Source of the DNA: Ilyonectria destructans
Lineage: Eukaryota > Ascomycota > Sordariomycetes > Hypocreales > Nectriaceae
NCBI GenBank assembly: GCA_020740775.1
Contig: JAHEWK010000002.1
Span: 4,278,001-4,342,000 of the forward strand
Direction: 5' to 3'
Length of the DNA: 64,000 nt
Both the position numbers and the translations under genes were made by a program. The notes beneath the pieces were generated by a model that was not told the DNA's origin, did no database searches, and saw nothing but the letters and a program-made list of their open reading frames with translations. This document shows, in pieces, positions 45,248 through 57,152 of this stretch; positions within the stretch are counted from its first letter, which is position 1; each line of letters starts with the position of its first letter.

Positions 45248-47575
45248 TTATTTCGTCACAATCGGTGTTTCTCCCGACGATTCGCTTTCCTTTGGCGACG
45301 AATCGGATTCTTCTTTGTGATGAGTGTCCTCGATAGGAGCTTCATGACCCTTGCCCTTGTCCTCCAAAGGGACGCTATTTTCTGCTGGTCGATCGTTTTC
45401 CTCCATATCACGGCTGGTTCCTTCAGATGAATCGTGTTCTGTGGAACTGTTGGTGCCATCTGTCACTTGGTTCTTCTCTCTAGTCGACCCCCCCGTTTCA
45501 GTAGAGTCGTAGAAGTCCTCTCCAGAGCGCCTCGTTTCCTCGATCTGGTTTGTAATTTCGGAAGTTTGGCTGTGTCTCTCCGTTGAGCTCAGATCTGGTC
45601 GAGAGAAGTTTGGCGTTTTGTAGAGGCTTGCGAGGTCGACTCTGGACTGAGTTCCAGACGCAGGGTAAATACCGTCAGGGTCATACATGACACTGCCTCT
45701 CATAGAAGGGTTATGCGGCCATCCTATGGGCATGCTTGACACCCGACGATGCTGCAGACTCGGCTCTTGGTTACGCACATTTCCGATCACAACAGGGGGA
45801 AGATCGGCAATTTCCTTCTCGCTACTGCGTTCGCTGGTTGAGTCAGCTCCAACAGCTTTTTCTCTGACTACTGCTGCGTCCTTCCGATGCAGAGCTGCAG
45901 CGACTGCCCCAGACCCAGCAAAGGCTGCGATGGTGGCCATTGTCGAAGCGTAGGAACCGTTGAATTGGTCCATCGCACTCTTTTCCGACCTCTCGTCGAC
46001 CATTAGCCATCCAATGCCAAAGAGGAGCAAGCCGATGACGAGCGTGGTAAGGATGGCGGCCCCTGCTCTGTCGCCCGCGGTTATCGTCTTCCAATTCCGG
46101 TTCGGCTCGGTCCGTCCAATATCCTCAGAACCAGCGCCCGCGTCGCCCTTGCTGGTACCTCCAGTGTCGGCTGTCAGGGGGGCGGGTCGTTTTCCAACTA
46201 TACAGGAGAGGGTAACTTCCAAGGCGGCCATTTGCTGTCCTACACCGGTCGTTCCATCGTATTTGTCCTTGGTCCAAATCATACCACACATGTGTCCGTT
46301 GTCACCTCCGACACACTGTTTCGCAGCGGCGACAGCAGATGTTCTCAATAGTGGCCTGATGATATCGGCGGTGTGAGGGGCCCACTGGGTAGTAACGGCC
46401 AGCCAGCGACTCAAATAGGCCTTGAAGGATTGCTGATCGAGATTGCAAAGTTTGACGGGCTCACAGGCGACCTCGGCCATGATGTCGCTGTCGGGACCCG
46501 TGAAGAAGACTTTGACACCCTCAATCAAGCTGTCGAGACGATATTTCCATTCCGCGCTCTCGGTGTAGTTGTACATGGCTGCCGCGCCGAGGATGAAGCC
46601 GCCGACATTGTACGAAAACTGGTAGGGGACGATGTTGGTGCAACCGGTTTCGATGTGTGCGCCATCGTAAACAGCCCAATTCTTATCCTTGTTGATGAAT
46701 TCGACCTTTTCCATCCAGTCCCACGACTTGTCGGCCCAGTCGGCATAGGTCTTGTTGCCAGTGAAGAGGGCGAGCCGGGCGCCGAGGGCGAAGAAGCACG
46801 CCTGGGAAATCGAGTTTTTGTAATTGTAGCCAGTGTTCCACTGGAAAATTTGCCACCGTAGGCCACCTCCACAATGTTCAGTATCCCATCTGGCAGCCTG
46901 CGTGTTGAAAACGGCCTGTGCTAAGGCGAGCCATTGCGGTTCGTCTTCGTTGGGGTGAGGGAAGTTGTATTCGGCGGCGGCCATGACGGCGAGACCCCAG
47001 AAACCCTGGTCATCGTTTCCTTCGGTTCTGGTTTGGTTAATGGGCATGTAGTCGTCGTATTCGCCAACCTGGAAAAGCAGGGCTTGTTTGGTGACGTTGA
47101 CATATGCATCGTCCTTGGTATAGTGCCAATATTCTAGATGTCAAGTTAACACCGGCGTCGGCGACCAAATGCAATGTGTATACGTACCAATGAGCGTGCC
47201 CATCATGGCACCGGCCTCCCACCCTACGAGAATGATTAGCAACGAAACTGAGGGTGACCGAGTCACCAAAAAGGGGTCGAGAAAGGACATACAGTAGTAC
47301 GGATCAGGAAGCAGACCAGGTGTGTGACCGGGCTGGTCGCCTTTGTAGAAGGACATGAGGTCCGCAACCATGGTCTTTGCAATTGTCGTGACCGATTCTG
47401 GCCCATGGGAAGGTAATCAGCATGCATCCTCATCAAAGCCGGGGAAAAGTTGCGACGAACGGGTCGAGTTGGGGTTCAAGTCGTATGCATTAGCCAAGCT
47501 GCTGAGGGAGAGCAGCAAGGTTGCAACGAGCCCGCCAAAGCTGAGCCTTGGCTCCGATCCCCACGTCGGGAGCAT
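45248..47575 (-). CDS. Dfg5/Dcw1-type GH76 cell-wall protein
   Basis: Predicted endo-1,6-alpha-mannosidase/transglycosylase family 76, thought to attach GPI proteins to the cell wall. Four exons, 47575-47461, 47397-47293, 47223-47188 and 47133-45248, give 713 residues. Exon 3 is only 36 nt; exon 1 uses a GTTCGT donor. A signal peptide ends at LSSLANA. Family blocks are GLLPDPYYWWEAGAMMG, MPINQTRTEGNDDQGFWG (the Asp pair, ~126-127, is the proposed catalytic site), YDGAHIETGCTNI, and the C-terminal CGMIWTKDKYDGTTGVGQQM. After the catalytic region there is a membrane span (~442-464, GAAILTTLVIGLLLFGIGWL) and a ~250-residue Ser/Glu-rich tail, so the protein looks anchored by a transmembrane helix rather than by a GPI anchor. 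Confidence 0.93.
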
Positions 47576-50500
47576 GGCGATGGTTAGGCCTGGGCGACGA
47601 TGAGCTCAGCGACGGCGAGGTGCATTGAGCGACATGGGGAGAAACGAGCGGAGGAGAAGCTGAGAGCGACGGGAGTCGATAGGAGGTGAAAGGATGCGAA
47701 GAGAGTAAGCGAGCGACAGCGGAAGCGGCGGATAGGAGGAGCCGCGGAGGTGGTGGATGGGGAGGAGAGGGAGAGGAGTAGCAGGCGCCGAGAGGCGGAC
47801 GGAAGGATATTAGGGCACAACCTCACGATGGGAGCGATGGAGAATACGAAGGGAGGGAGGGAGCACAGAGATGAGAGAACGAGAGTATGAGGAGGTGTGT
47901 GATTGTGAGATTGTGAGTGTGTGTGTGGGCGGAATCGGGTATGGTTCGTGTTGTTGAGCCTCGTCTGTCCCATCTCACGTCGTCAGACAAACCGTAGACG
48001 AACAGGCCAAAGGAAAAAACGCTACGTCTCTCGGCAGCGGGTCAATCGGTCATTAAGCTATTAGGCCATCAAGGCCGTTTTACGAGCCCACCCAACGTCA
48101 GAGAGGGGAAGCAGGGAGACTTTGGGACTTTGCGGCTGATCTTGCCAAGTCTGTAACTTATGTGCACTTGTGCCTGTGCCTGAGTAAGGTACCGGCCGAC
48201 TGCGGAAGTATCGTGCAATGCAGTCCACATGCGTGCAGACCGTCTCAGAATTGCAGCTTCATCACGCCGGCCATGGCTGACATGGCAGACTGATGGAGCA
48301 GCTCGTAACGGCTGGCATGCGAAGCCGACGACAGCGCCAAAGACGACCATCGTGGCCGCTCCCCATACGCGTTTGACAGCCGCCAGCTTCATCTTCCCAT
48401 CATTCCCCCAGGCCCCCCGGTGGCCTTGGCCCGCGAGATTGAAATCCAAATACGAGCTTCTCTAAGCCCAGCCACGCCGATACGGGCCACAGGGCTGCCC
48501 AGCGGCCCCAGAATGGGCCAAGCTCGCTGGCGAATGTGGACATCTGCTAACTAGGTCTAGTTAAGCAGCCATCATCTTCCCCCATGTCCCCAGCGCGAGG
48601 GCCGACTCAGAAGCTACACGACAGGGCCAATAGCCTAAGTTAAGTTACAGGACTGCAAGCTGCAAGCTGCAAGGGAGCAGCCGAACACGACCTACACAGG
48701 AAGGTGGCGGGGCCAAAGACCCGACTCCGTTTAGACGTGCGGATCTACTGGAGCAAGCTGACGATGCTGGATGACATGGGCTGACTTGAGTGGCCGCCAT
48801 AAACATCCATGCGAAATTTGGGCCTTCTACCGTCTCCGTCGCCCAGCTGAACCCGCCTGTGACGTAGAGACCATACCGTTTAATTAGGCATGTCTGTCCT
48901 TCGTCTGTCCGCCCCCGTCCGTTGTGCCCGTCTTTAATTCTCGGCGCCGAGTCGCGTGGAACATGGAGCCCTTTGATCCACCTGTTGGTCTCCTCTGCAC
49001 CCAGAAACCATATGCCAGTCACAAACTACATATTTTAAACATTTGTCTCTGGGTATGGGGAAATATCCTGGCATTCCCCGTCGAGAGACATGGCTCCCCG
49101 AGAAAAGGAGAAAAAAATTAGAGAAAAAAAGAAGGAACAAAACAAGGACCGGCGGGGCGCGCATAATCGCAGTCGCTGACAGGCACAATAAAATCACAGT
49201 AAGCACTTGGTCAACAGCGACAAGCAGACACCCGGCCAAGGTTGTCCGAAATCGTTCATGGCACGAGGCGAGATCCAAACATCCCAGTCGAGTCGACTCG
49301 CTGTGAGCGGGGAATCCGAGTTTAGCCTGTTTTGGCCCAGTGTCCCCTCACTCACCGGATCCATGCCGAACACGGGGAACGGACGTTATGGTCCTTGTGG
49401 CAACAGGCTGGCTACTTTATTGCGATTGAGCCCACAAACGATGGGAGCAACCGTCATCAGCATTCCCATCACCAATCATCAATCATACCCTCATCGCAAT
49501 GGCCACGTATTTAACGAGGCTATGCTTCGTGTACCTTAGGCAAGCAACACGAAAGGTACCAGCGCATTTGTATTGCATCTGCGTGTCTCTGCCTCAAACC
49601 TTGCCCCTGCACTAGATTCTCGAGAGACATGGCACGACAGGCTCGTTCCTGAGTTGTGAGATGCAACTGGTCACGAAAGGATAAACCATATACGCCACGT
49701 CTGTTCGAGTCGGTGACGAGAAGCAAAGTCTGTGGCAAAAGCACATGGTTTCAGTGTTTTCTTATGCTTTTCTTTTTGGCACCATCCAATCACTCCCGCG
49801 ATCCTCACCACCGCCACCACCGTCGCACTGCTCGTAAACCGCTCGCTACCAGATAAGGAGTATGAATAGTACTCGTGTTCTGTGCCTGCTACATCCATAC
49901 CAACAGCTCTATTCGTACAGGCGCTGTACGTCACTGCATGTGAGTGCAACAGTACGGCGCAGCGTGCACCGACGCGGGGAGGGGGGATGACCGCATGACT
50001 GGTCCAGTCGGCTGTCACCTGAATTCGGGGTCCAAGACGCCCGGCGTTCTTCTTAATCGCTCAACCAGGCTTCCTGGATTAATCCGCAGGCCCTTATGGC
50101 TGACATTAAGTTTACCGAGGAATTGGCGACTTATTTGACACACGCGCTGTGTCTCCCTGGTGCATAATACCCTCGTTCCTGTCCCAGATTCCCAGCACGG
50201 GACGACGAAGACCCACGAAGCCAATCAAAACGCATTCTTCAGAGGCTGGGCTTGAAAATCACACAGGGGGCAGCCAACTACTCCAGCGCTAGACGGTGCT
50301 GGTGCCATTATTTTTGCTGATGAAGGATGACAGAAGGCTGATTTGATATGATGATGAATGGGTTGACAAGTTGGCGTGCCCTGTGCTGGATGACTTAATC
50401 GGGAGATCCGTTCCGAACCGGGCCTCTCCAAACCTACTTCACCTCAACGGCCATCCATCATGGCCTTGACAGCCACATTTCGCCGCACGTGGTCCTAAAG

Positions 50501-51095
50501 GCCCTTCCCCGGTGGTACCGTTGAATTGGCCCGCCCGCCGCATTCCCGTTGTACCCCAAGTCCCCCTCAATTGCTAGAATCTCGCTTTTCCGGGTGCCGC
50601 GGCGGAGAGAACTCCGACATTTCCGGTCTCCCTCAGCCGTGGTGGCGCAAAATGGCGATACCCATGAACTGACGGCGCCTGGCAAAGCATCAGATGTGTC
50701 CCAGGGAGCTCCCCACCCAGGAATTACAGCAGCCCGGTCTGGCAGTTCCGGATTCATGGACCCTGGGAGAATCTCCCGAGGCGGCCCTACTACGTGGACG
50801 CCAATGCTGTGTTCCCTGCCGCCCCGTCCATGCCGTCGGGGCCTGGGTACTTCACGCTGATTATGGCGAGATTCATCTGATTCAAGGCACTCAATTCTGG
50901 TATCCCTTTCTCAATCTAAGCTCAATCCAATGAATGAACAAACCCGGTTGACAGTTTCCCGCCCAAGCCAAGTAACCCCCAGTCACGTTTTGAAACTTTT
51001 CAATTCACATTGGACTCCAAGATCAGTGATGCCCATATTTTACTTCATTTTTCCTTCATTACCCATTCGTAAGACATTAAACCGCGGGAATTAAA
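47576..51095. other. 3.5-kb gene-free region
   Basis: 47580-47980 is strongly purine-rich on the plus strand, so pyrimidine-rich on the minus strand, consistent with the GH76 5' UTR and promoter. The rest has only short overlapping frames. A GCAAGCT short tandem occurs near 48655-48672, and single GGTACC words occur near 48187, 49553 and 50513. No RNA gene or mobile element is evident. Confidence 0.5.
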
Positions 51096-52645
51096 TTAAG
51101 CAAGCTTCTCCTTGATAATGTTCTTAAGGGTAACGGCGTCGGCAGCGAACTTGCTGATGCCCTCACGGAGCTTCTCGACGGCCATCTGGTCCTCGTTGAA
51201 GGCGAATCGGAATGCAGCCTCGGAGTTGATGTAGGTCTTCTTCTCAAGATCCAGAGAAGCGGCCGCGACGGCGTCGAGCTTCTTGGGGACAGCCTCGGTG
51301 GAGTTGAGGAGGTCCTCGAGCAAGCCGGGCTGTACAAGGTCAGTAACACATTCATATTGGTGGTAGTCACACGTCAGTGTAGGCAAGTTGGGGACTTACG
51401 GAGATAGTCAGGTAGTCGCATCCAGCAAGCTCGGTGATCTCACCAGTGTTGCGGAATGAGGCACCCATGACGATGGTCTTGTAGCCGAACTTCTTGTAGT
51501 AGTTGTAGATGGCCTTGACGGAAGAAACACCGGGGTCAGCCTCCTTGGCGTACTCCTGCTTGGTGTGGGCCTTGAACCAATCAAGGATACGGCCAACGAA
51601 GGGGGAGATGAGGTAGGCACCGGCCTCAGCGGCAGCAATGGCCTGGACGGGGGAGAACATGAGGGTCAGGTTGGTGTTGATGCCGTGGTCGCGCTGGAGA
51701 ATCTCAGCAGCCTTGATACCCTCCCAGGTGGAGGCAACCTTGATAAGAATGCGGTCCTTTTCGATACCCTGCTCCTTGTAGAGCTATGAGGTGTGTCAGA
51801 ATGAGCGTTTCACGAGCCTGAGCTTTGCAAAAGTAGGAAGCAGAAAACCTACCTCGATAATGCGGAGAGCCTTTTTGACGGAGGCAGCAGTGTCGAAGGA
51901 GAACTGAGCATCGACCTCAGTGGAGACCTTGCCGGGGATGATCTTGAGGATCTCGCGGCCGAACTCGACCAGGAGGTGGTCGAGAGCAGCGTCAACCTGC
52001 TCGTCGATGGTGCTGCCGTCCTTCTTGCCAGCGGCGACGGCGGCATCGATCAAGACGGCGTACTCGGGCTTCTTGGAGGCAGCGAGGATGAGGGAGGGGT
52101 TGGTGGTGGCATCCTGGGGCTTGTACTTGCCAATGGCTGTGGTAAATTGTAAGCTTCCGATTCAAATATCTCATAAAACCGCCGTCATGGTGGGGGAGAG
52201 GTGGGGTATGAGGCAAAATGGCTTCGTGACGCGTTGTCGGGATATCGCGAGACGATGACGCCAATGAGGGCGAAGAAGGGCAGACTAACAAGTAAAGTCA
52301 CCTGTGGAATAGTGGTTAGCAATGCGAGGTAAATCGAGGGGAAGGTGCGGTAATTACCAGAGTCGGACACAACGACCTACAAGTCGCAAAGAAAGCTAGC
52401 GGTCAGCGAGTGGTTCTCATGATCGGAGCTGTCGGGATGAGCGTGCGCGAGGAGACGGCAAAAGCAGACTCAACAAAAACAGCTACACCGAGAAGCTGCA
52501 CCAGGTGTGATGCTCGTTCGGTGGGCGTCGAGTTTGAAGCTCTGGGTTTGCATATCTCGCGGCGCAGCTCTGTGTCATGGAGGGGCAAAATGGAGGGGTT
52601 ACATACGGTGCCGGTAGCCTTGAGCTGATCCAGAGAGGTGGACAT
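51096..52645 (-). CDS. tal1: Transaldolase
   Basis: Pentose-phosphate enzyme that moves a dihydroxyacetone unit from sedoheptulose-7-phosphate to glyceraldehyde-3-phosphate, cytosolic. Six exons, 52645-52607, 52376-52358, 52301-52290, 52136-51853, 51783-51400 and 51329-51096, give 323 residues, matching the family. Exons 2 and 3 are 19 and 12 nt. They are required: together they supply VVVSDSGDFTS, which links the start ([13 protein letters not shown]) to [17 protein letters not shown]. The Schiff-base lysine is Lys133 in [38 protein letters not shown] and [10 protein letters not shown] are further conserved segments. The first intron (230 bp) is longer than most here. The N-terminus is short, with no targeting signal. 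Confidence 0.95.
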
Positions 52646-54159
52646 GTTTGCGGTAGGAGGAATGGTGGTGGTTTTTGGGGCGAAGCTCTCGAAGGTGAGA
52701 GAAGAGCAATGGGCGATGGATGGAGATGTAAGAAGGAGGAAGGATGAGGAAAAGAAGAGGAGAGGGAAAAAAAGATTGGGAACTTTCAGACCCAAAAGTG
52801 TTTCGGTTGGGATGGGTGACCGACTCGCCACGCCCGTGTCCGTGGCTCCTTCCCCTCGTTCGATCGCTCCTGCCTCCCCCCAATCCACGATTCCACCCCT
52901 CCATCAACCCCCTCCGTCCGTTGTCGGTGTCGGTCGGCACGGCGAGGCGCATACACCCACCGAAACGTCAGTATCCGACAGGACGGACTGCTCTGCTCCT
53001 GTGTGCTAACCCCCACTCCATAGCAGATGCGCCAGAGGAGCGGTAGACGGCGTGCTACAGGTTGTAAGAACCCATGGTGGGGGTGGCATGGGCGGCACCA
53101 GTTTCCACGACGAGACTACCGACGTGTCATCATAACATGTAAATCTCCATTTTTCGTCTAGTTCCGAGATTGGGGTATGCTGCGATCATGTCTGCGCTGG
53201 ATTTCCCGAGCCGTAGGATGACGACAGAGGGTCAAGTGGAGAGTAGAGCAGGATCAGTGCTCACCCGCCACATTCTCATGAGCTACCATCCGCTACGGCG
53301 ACCACGGCGACCACGGCGACCACGGCAACGTACCTAATTAAAGACCAAAAACCGGTATGGACAGACAGGCGGAAGAGGCGGACAGAAGAGACAGCTAGAA
53401 ATGATAGTCACGTGGTATCATCTCGCCAGCCAGCCACCTGCCAAGAGAGCCAAGCCACCTTGCCGGCTCATCCAATTGGGCTGGCTAGGTCGGGCGGTTT
53501 GGTGGACGGAGGCTGGGGAGCCGTGGCTACGTAACCAGGCTAGTTCCCCCAGCGCATTCCAGTCCACCAGCCCTTCCAGGCGCCGAATAATTCCTGAGGC
53601 ATCACCTGAGGCATGAACAGCGTCACCAGCCTCGCCGCATTCGAGAGACTACCGGACCCCCTCGAAGGCGGTCTTGTGCAGATTGCAGCGACACCACCTG
53701 AGGCGTAGGCCGTGTCACATCAATCAGCATCTACCTAATTACCAGTCGACGCATGCTCAGCTCCAGGCGCCGATGTGCTAGTAAAGCCTGGAATCAGGCC
53801 AAAAATAAACCCAAATAGCAGGAGGCTTTGCCGTAGCACGGTACCCCGTCCCTTATAGTGCTCTTTAGGTACCGGTAAATGGTCAGCAAGGGCCCCCGTC
53901 CCGCTGCCTCCGTGCCTCGTCACCCCGTGCAGCGCCTCACTGCCAGCCCACCTTCGTCCCTTTGACCTGCTTGTTTCGCCTAGGCCAGCGCAACGTCTCA
54001 CATCAACTTCCCACCTTCATCACCCGTATTCGCACTTCCAGCCTCTGTCTTCCGCAAACCACCTCGACACAACCAGCGCGCCGTCCATCGTTCGCCCATC
54101 GATCTCTTTTTGCCGTGCCGACCGTCTTTCTCCCCCGATCACCCCAAACCACCGCCAAA
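52646..54159. other. Intergenic divergent promoter region
   Basis: Lies between transaldolase (-) and synaptobrevin (+). It holds a 9-bp tandem repeat (53296-53330), three CCTGAGGC words (53594-53705) and two GGTACC sites (53840, 53870). Open frames are short, overlapping and Pro/Arg-rich. No gene called. Confidence 0.5.
53296..53330. repeat. 9-bp minisatellite (CGGCGACCA)
   Basis: About four tandem copies of CGGCGACCA, the last one altered (CGGCAACG). It is non-coding, about 0.65 kb upstream of the transaldolase start. Confidence 0.75.
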
Positions 54160-55007
54160 ATGCCTGAGCAGGAAGCCCCCTACGACCCCTACATTCCCAG
54201 CGGCCAGCAGGGCCAGCAACAGCAGGGCCAAGGCACCGCGAGGACACAGGCGCTGCAGGCTGTAAGTTATGATCTTGATGTTTTGAGTGCTGCGCGAGCG
54301 ATGGAGATGTGTGTGGATTGCGAGACCCGGGAGACGATGACGACACAATTGCCACTTGGCCATCACCCGACCGACTTCTGCGGACGAGGTAGAAACGGCG
54401 GCGTCCTCGCATCGACGCAGGCAGCTGTCCCTAGGCGATGCGATGCAAATTGTCGCCTTGACTGAGCTCTTCGGAGCATGCGATGCTCTACCATTTTGCG
54501 ACAGCTCAATCCGCAAGGTGCTCAATCTTGCAGCGCTGTCAGCTTGATTGTCGTGCCAAGCTCTCTCGTGGATGTTCCGCTCAGCCTCGCCCCTTTCCCT
54601 GCCCCGTCGAACGTCTCGCAATCCACTCGCATTCTCGTTGACCTTGTCATGATGAGATTTCTGTGACACGTGCTGACATGATGCTGGCAGCAAATCGATG
54701 ACACTGTTGGTGTGATGCGCGATAACATCAACAAGGTCTCTCAGCGTGGCGAACGTCTCGATGCTCTCCAGGACAAGACGGACAACCTGGCCGTCTCTGC
54801 ACAGGGCTTCCGTCGCGGAGCCAACAGAGTCCGCAAGCAGATGTGGTGGAAGGATATGAAGATGCGAATGTGCCTAATTGTCGGCATCATCATTCTGCTC
54901 GTCATCATTATCGTTCCAGCCGGTAAGTTTACCTCGCCTTAAATCCGACATCCTCAGAACTCCTGTGCAAATACTGACCATCGGCAATAGTTGTTGCTAC
55001 TCGCTGA
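54160..55007 (+). CDS. Synaptobrevin-like R-SNARE (Snc type)
   Basis: v-SNARE of secretory vesicles that fuse with the plasma membrane. Three exons, 54160-54261, 54691-54922 and 54991-55007, give 116 residues. The last exon is only 17 nt and encodes VVATR and the stop. The Gln/Pro-rich head is [19 protein letters not shown]. The SNARE motif starts at [20 protein letters not shown], and its zero-layer Arg is in SQRGERL. The basic juxtamembrane [11 protein letters not shown] and the C-terminal anchor ([19 protein letters not shown]) are typical. Length matches yeast Snc1/2 (117/115). Intron 1 is 429 bp, unusually long for this window; a non-coding RNA inside it was considered and not supported. 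Confidence 0.95.
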
Positions 55008-55860
55008 TTCCTCACGCCGTTTTTGGGTAACTCGGTCCTCATGAATTACTCTAGGACTTGACGACATCGAATATCGCAAAGCTACGACCATGGGAAATGG
55101 GAACTTTGGGCAACGGGCCATCATTGCAGTGGGAATATGTTTTTAAGCACGGTGGAATTTGTTCACGTAGGGCCCGGTCATGATATGCGGGCCACTTAGC
55201 TCTCAGGGCCGAGGCGCCGACGACACATCTCGGCGTTGATCCCGGAGATGCAGACCGGGCCTGATGTATGATTGAGGTTAGGCGTTCCCCGATTAATTGA
55301 GATGAATACCATTCACTGTGGATTCCCCTAAACCGGTGACGCCTTGTGGAGTGGGGGCCTGCTTGCCTCGTTTGGCCCGTCTGCCTTGTGTGCGAAGCAG
55401 TTCCGTCAGCAGTTGCCTTACTCTCATGGTGATTGGTGTGTCGTTGGACTTGAGGTTAGAATATTTGCGGTCACGAGTCCTGCATCTGGCTCAGTAATGT
55501 AAAGCAACTGCTAGCTGGTACCCAGACACATACAAGGCCATAGATATGCCGCTCCTCATGACAACACATTGGCCGGAAGGGGCATAAGAACTGATCGCAA
55601 GTGCAGCTAAATCCCACATCCCACCACGAAGGCGTGGCCAAGATGGCACCTCTCTGCATTCGCGGCTCTCGAGGACGCGAAAGAGAAGACGCCATGGCCC
55701 GTCGTGGCCTGTCGTAGCCATGGGTCTCTTGCACTGGCGTCATTCCGAGGCGGACTCGGGCGTTGAGTAGCCCCGGACTGCCTGCAGGGTGCCAGAGATT
55801 GATAATGCCTCATCCGATCTGCACCTTGCTCGGGAGGGATAACCGACTACTCCCAGCACT
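55008..55860. other. Intergenic region
   Basis: 3' flank of the synaptobrevin gene followed by the 5' edge of the arg5,6-like remnant. No credible complete gene or RNA; the open frames are short and overlap. Confidence 0.5.
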
Positions 55861-55949
55861 TTGGGTCTTGGATCCTGGGTGGACGGACGGACGTTATGGG
55901 TTCACGGGATACCCAGTGGCGGGCGGGAAGCAGAGCGAGAGGAGGTCGT

Positions 55950-57152
55950 GTTGGTTCACGGCGAAACCAACTGCCGTGCCCTCACTAAGTACCTTGACGA
56001 GCTGTGCCGCAGCTTGCTCTTCCTCAATGAGCTGGGTCTCTACCCGGTCATCGTCCACAGTGCCGGCCCCCAGCTCAACCACCTGCTTGAGGCGGCCGAG
56101 GTCGAGCCTCAGTTCGAGGAGGGCATCCGTATCACTGATGTCAAGGCCCTCGGTGTCGCCCGCAAGCTGTTCCTTGAGGAGAACCTCCGACTGATCGACC
56201 GCCTCGATGAACTTGGCTTTGCCACTCGATCCATCAGCGGTGCCTTTATGGCCGACTACCTTGACAAGGACAAGTGGCAGTACGTCGGAAAGATCACCAC
56301 GGTCAACAAGGCGGCCATCGAGAACTCCATTGAGGCCGGCTATATTCCGGTTCTCACCTCAATGGCTGAGTCCGAGGACGGCCACCTCCTCAACGTTGAT
56401 GCTGATGTTGCCGCTGCCGAGCTCGCTCGTACCCTTGAGCCTCTAAAGGTTGTCTACCTCTCTGAGAAGGGTGGCCTGTTCAACGGTGATGGCAAGCACA
56501 TCTCTCACATCAACCTCGACGCCGAGTTCGATGACCTGATGTCCCAGCCTTGGTGTCGATATGGAACGCGCCTCAAGATTAAAGAGATTAAGGAGCCGTA
56601 CCTCCTCTGTTGCTATCATCCACCCCAGTGACTTGCAAAAGGAGCTCTTTACCGACTCCGGCGCTGGTACCCTGACCCGCTGGGGCGATTCCGTTCAGCA
56701 GGCGTCTGCCGTTGAGGAATTTGAGGACCTTGAGAAGCTCAAGGCCACCCTCACCCGAGACCGCGAGGGCATGGATGCCGAGGCTACCGTCGACCGCTTC
56801 GTCGATTTCCTCAAGGCTAACCCCTTCAGTGCCTACTACGATGACGCTATGCAGTGCTTAGCCGTCGTCCTGCCTGCTGGTGAGCAATCGGTGGCTACTC
56901 TGGCTACCCTAAATATCACCAAGTCTGATTAGCTCAGCAACATCGCCGAGAATGTTTTCGACACCATCAAGAAGGACCACCCTAGCCTCGTTTGGACCGT
57001 CAGCGAGGAGAACGAGAACTTGACCTGGTTCTTTGAGAAGGCTGACGGAAGCCTCAATAAAAATGGCAGCACCCTGTTCTACTATGGCTGTGACAGAGAA
57101 CATCAACCTTGCCTTGGGCTACGCGGAGTTTGAGGGAATCCCTACCATGTAA
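55950..57152 (+). pseudogene. Decayed, internally deleted copy of arg5,6 (acetylglutamate kinase part)
   Basis: Three frame segments resemble the fungal mitochondrial arginine precursor ARG5,6. 55950-56606 matches the N-acetylglutamate kinase domain from a YLDELC helix to KYGTRLKIKEIKE-type sequence. A small deletion then shifts the frame. 56603-56932 continues (SVAIIHPSDLQKELFTDSGA, then DREGMDAEATVDRFVDFLK) into the vertebrate-type NAT/DUF619 region. A TAG at 56930-56932, where a Trp codon is expected, interrupts it. 56933-57120 resumes (LSNIAENVFDTIKKDHPSLV). A short tail, NINLALGYAEFEGIPTM and a stop, may be the C-terminus of the reductase domain; the whole reductase core is missing. The N-terminus with its targeting signal and ATP-binding KxGG is also missing, and the expected HGAGP motif reads HSAGP. 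It is not functional as a whole; identity is from recalled family pattern. Confidence 0.85.

Noticed and set aside
47037..47371. Separate small minus-strand ORFs near the GH76 start
   Set aside because: They are pieces of GH76 exons 2-4 read through introns.
54262..54690. C/D snoRNA in the synaptobrevin intron
   Set aside because: ATGATGA and CTGA boxes occur only about 25 nt apart and lack a terminal stem, far too short for a C/D snoRNA.
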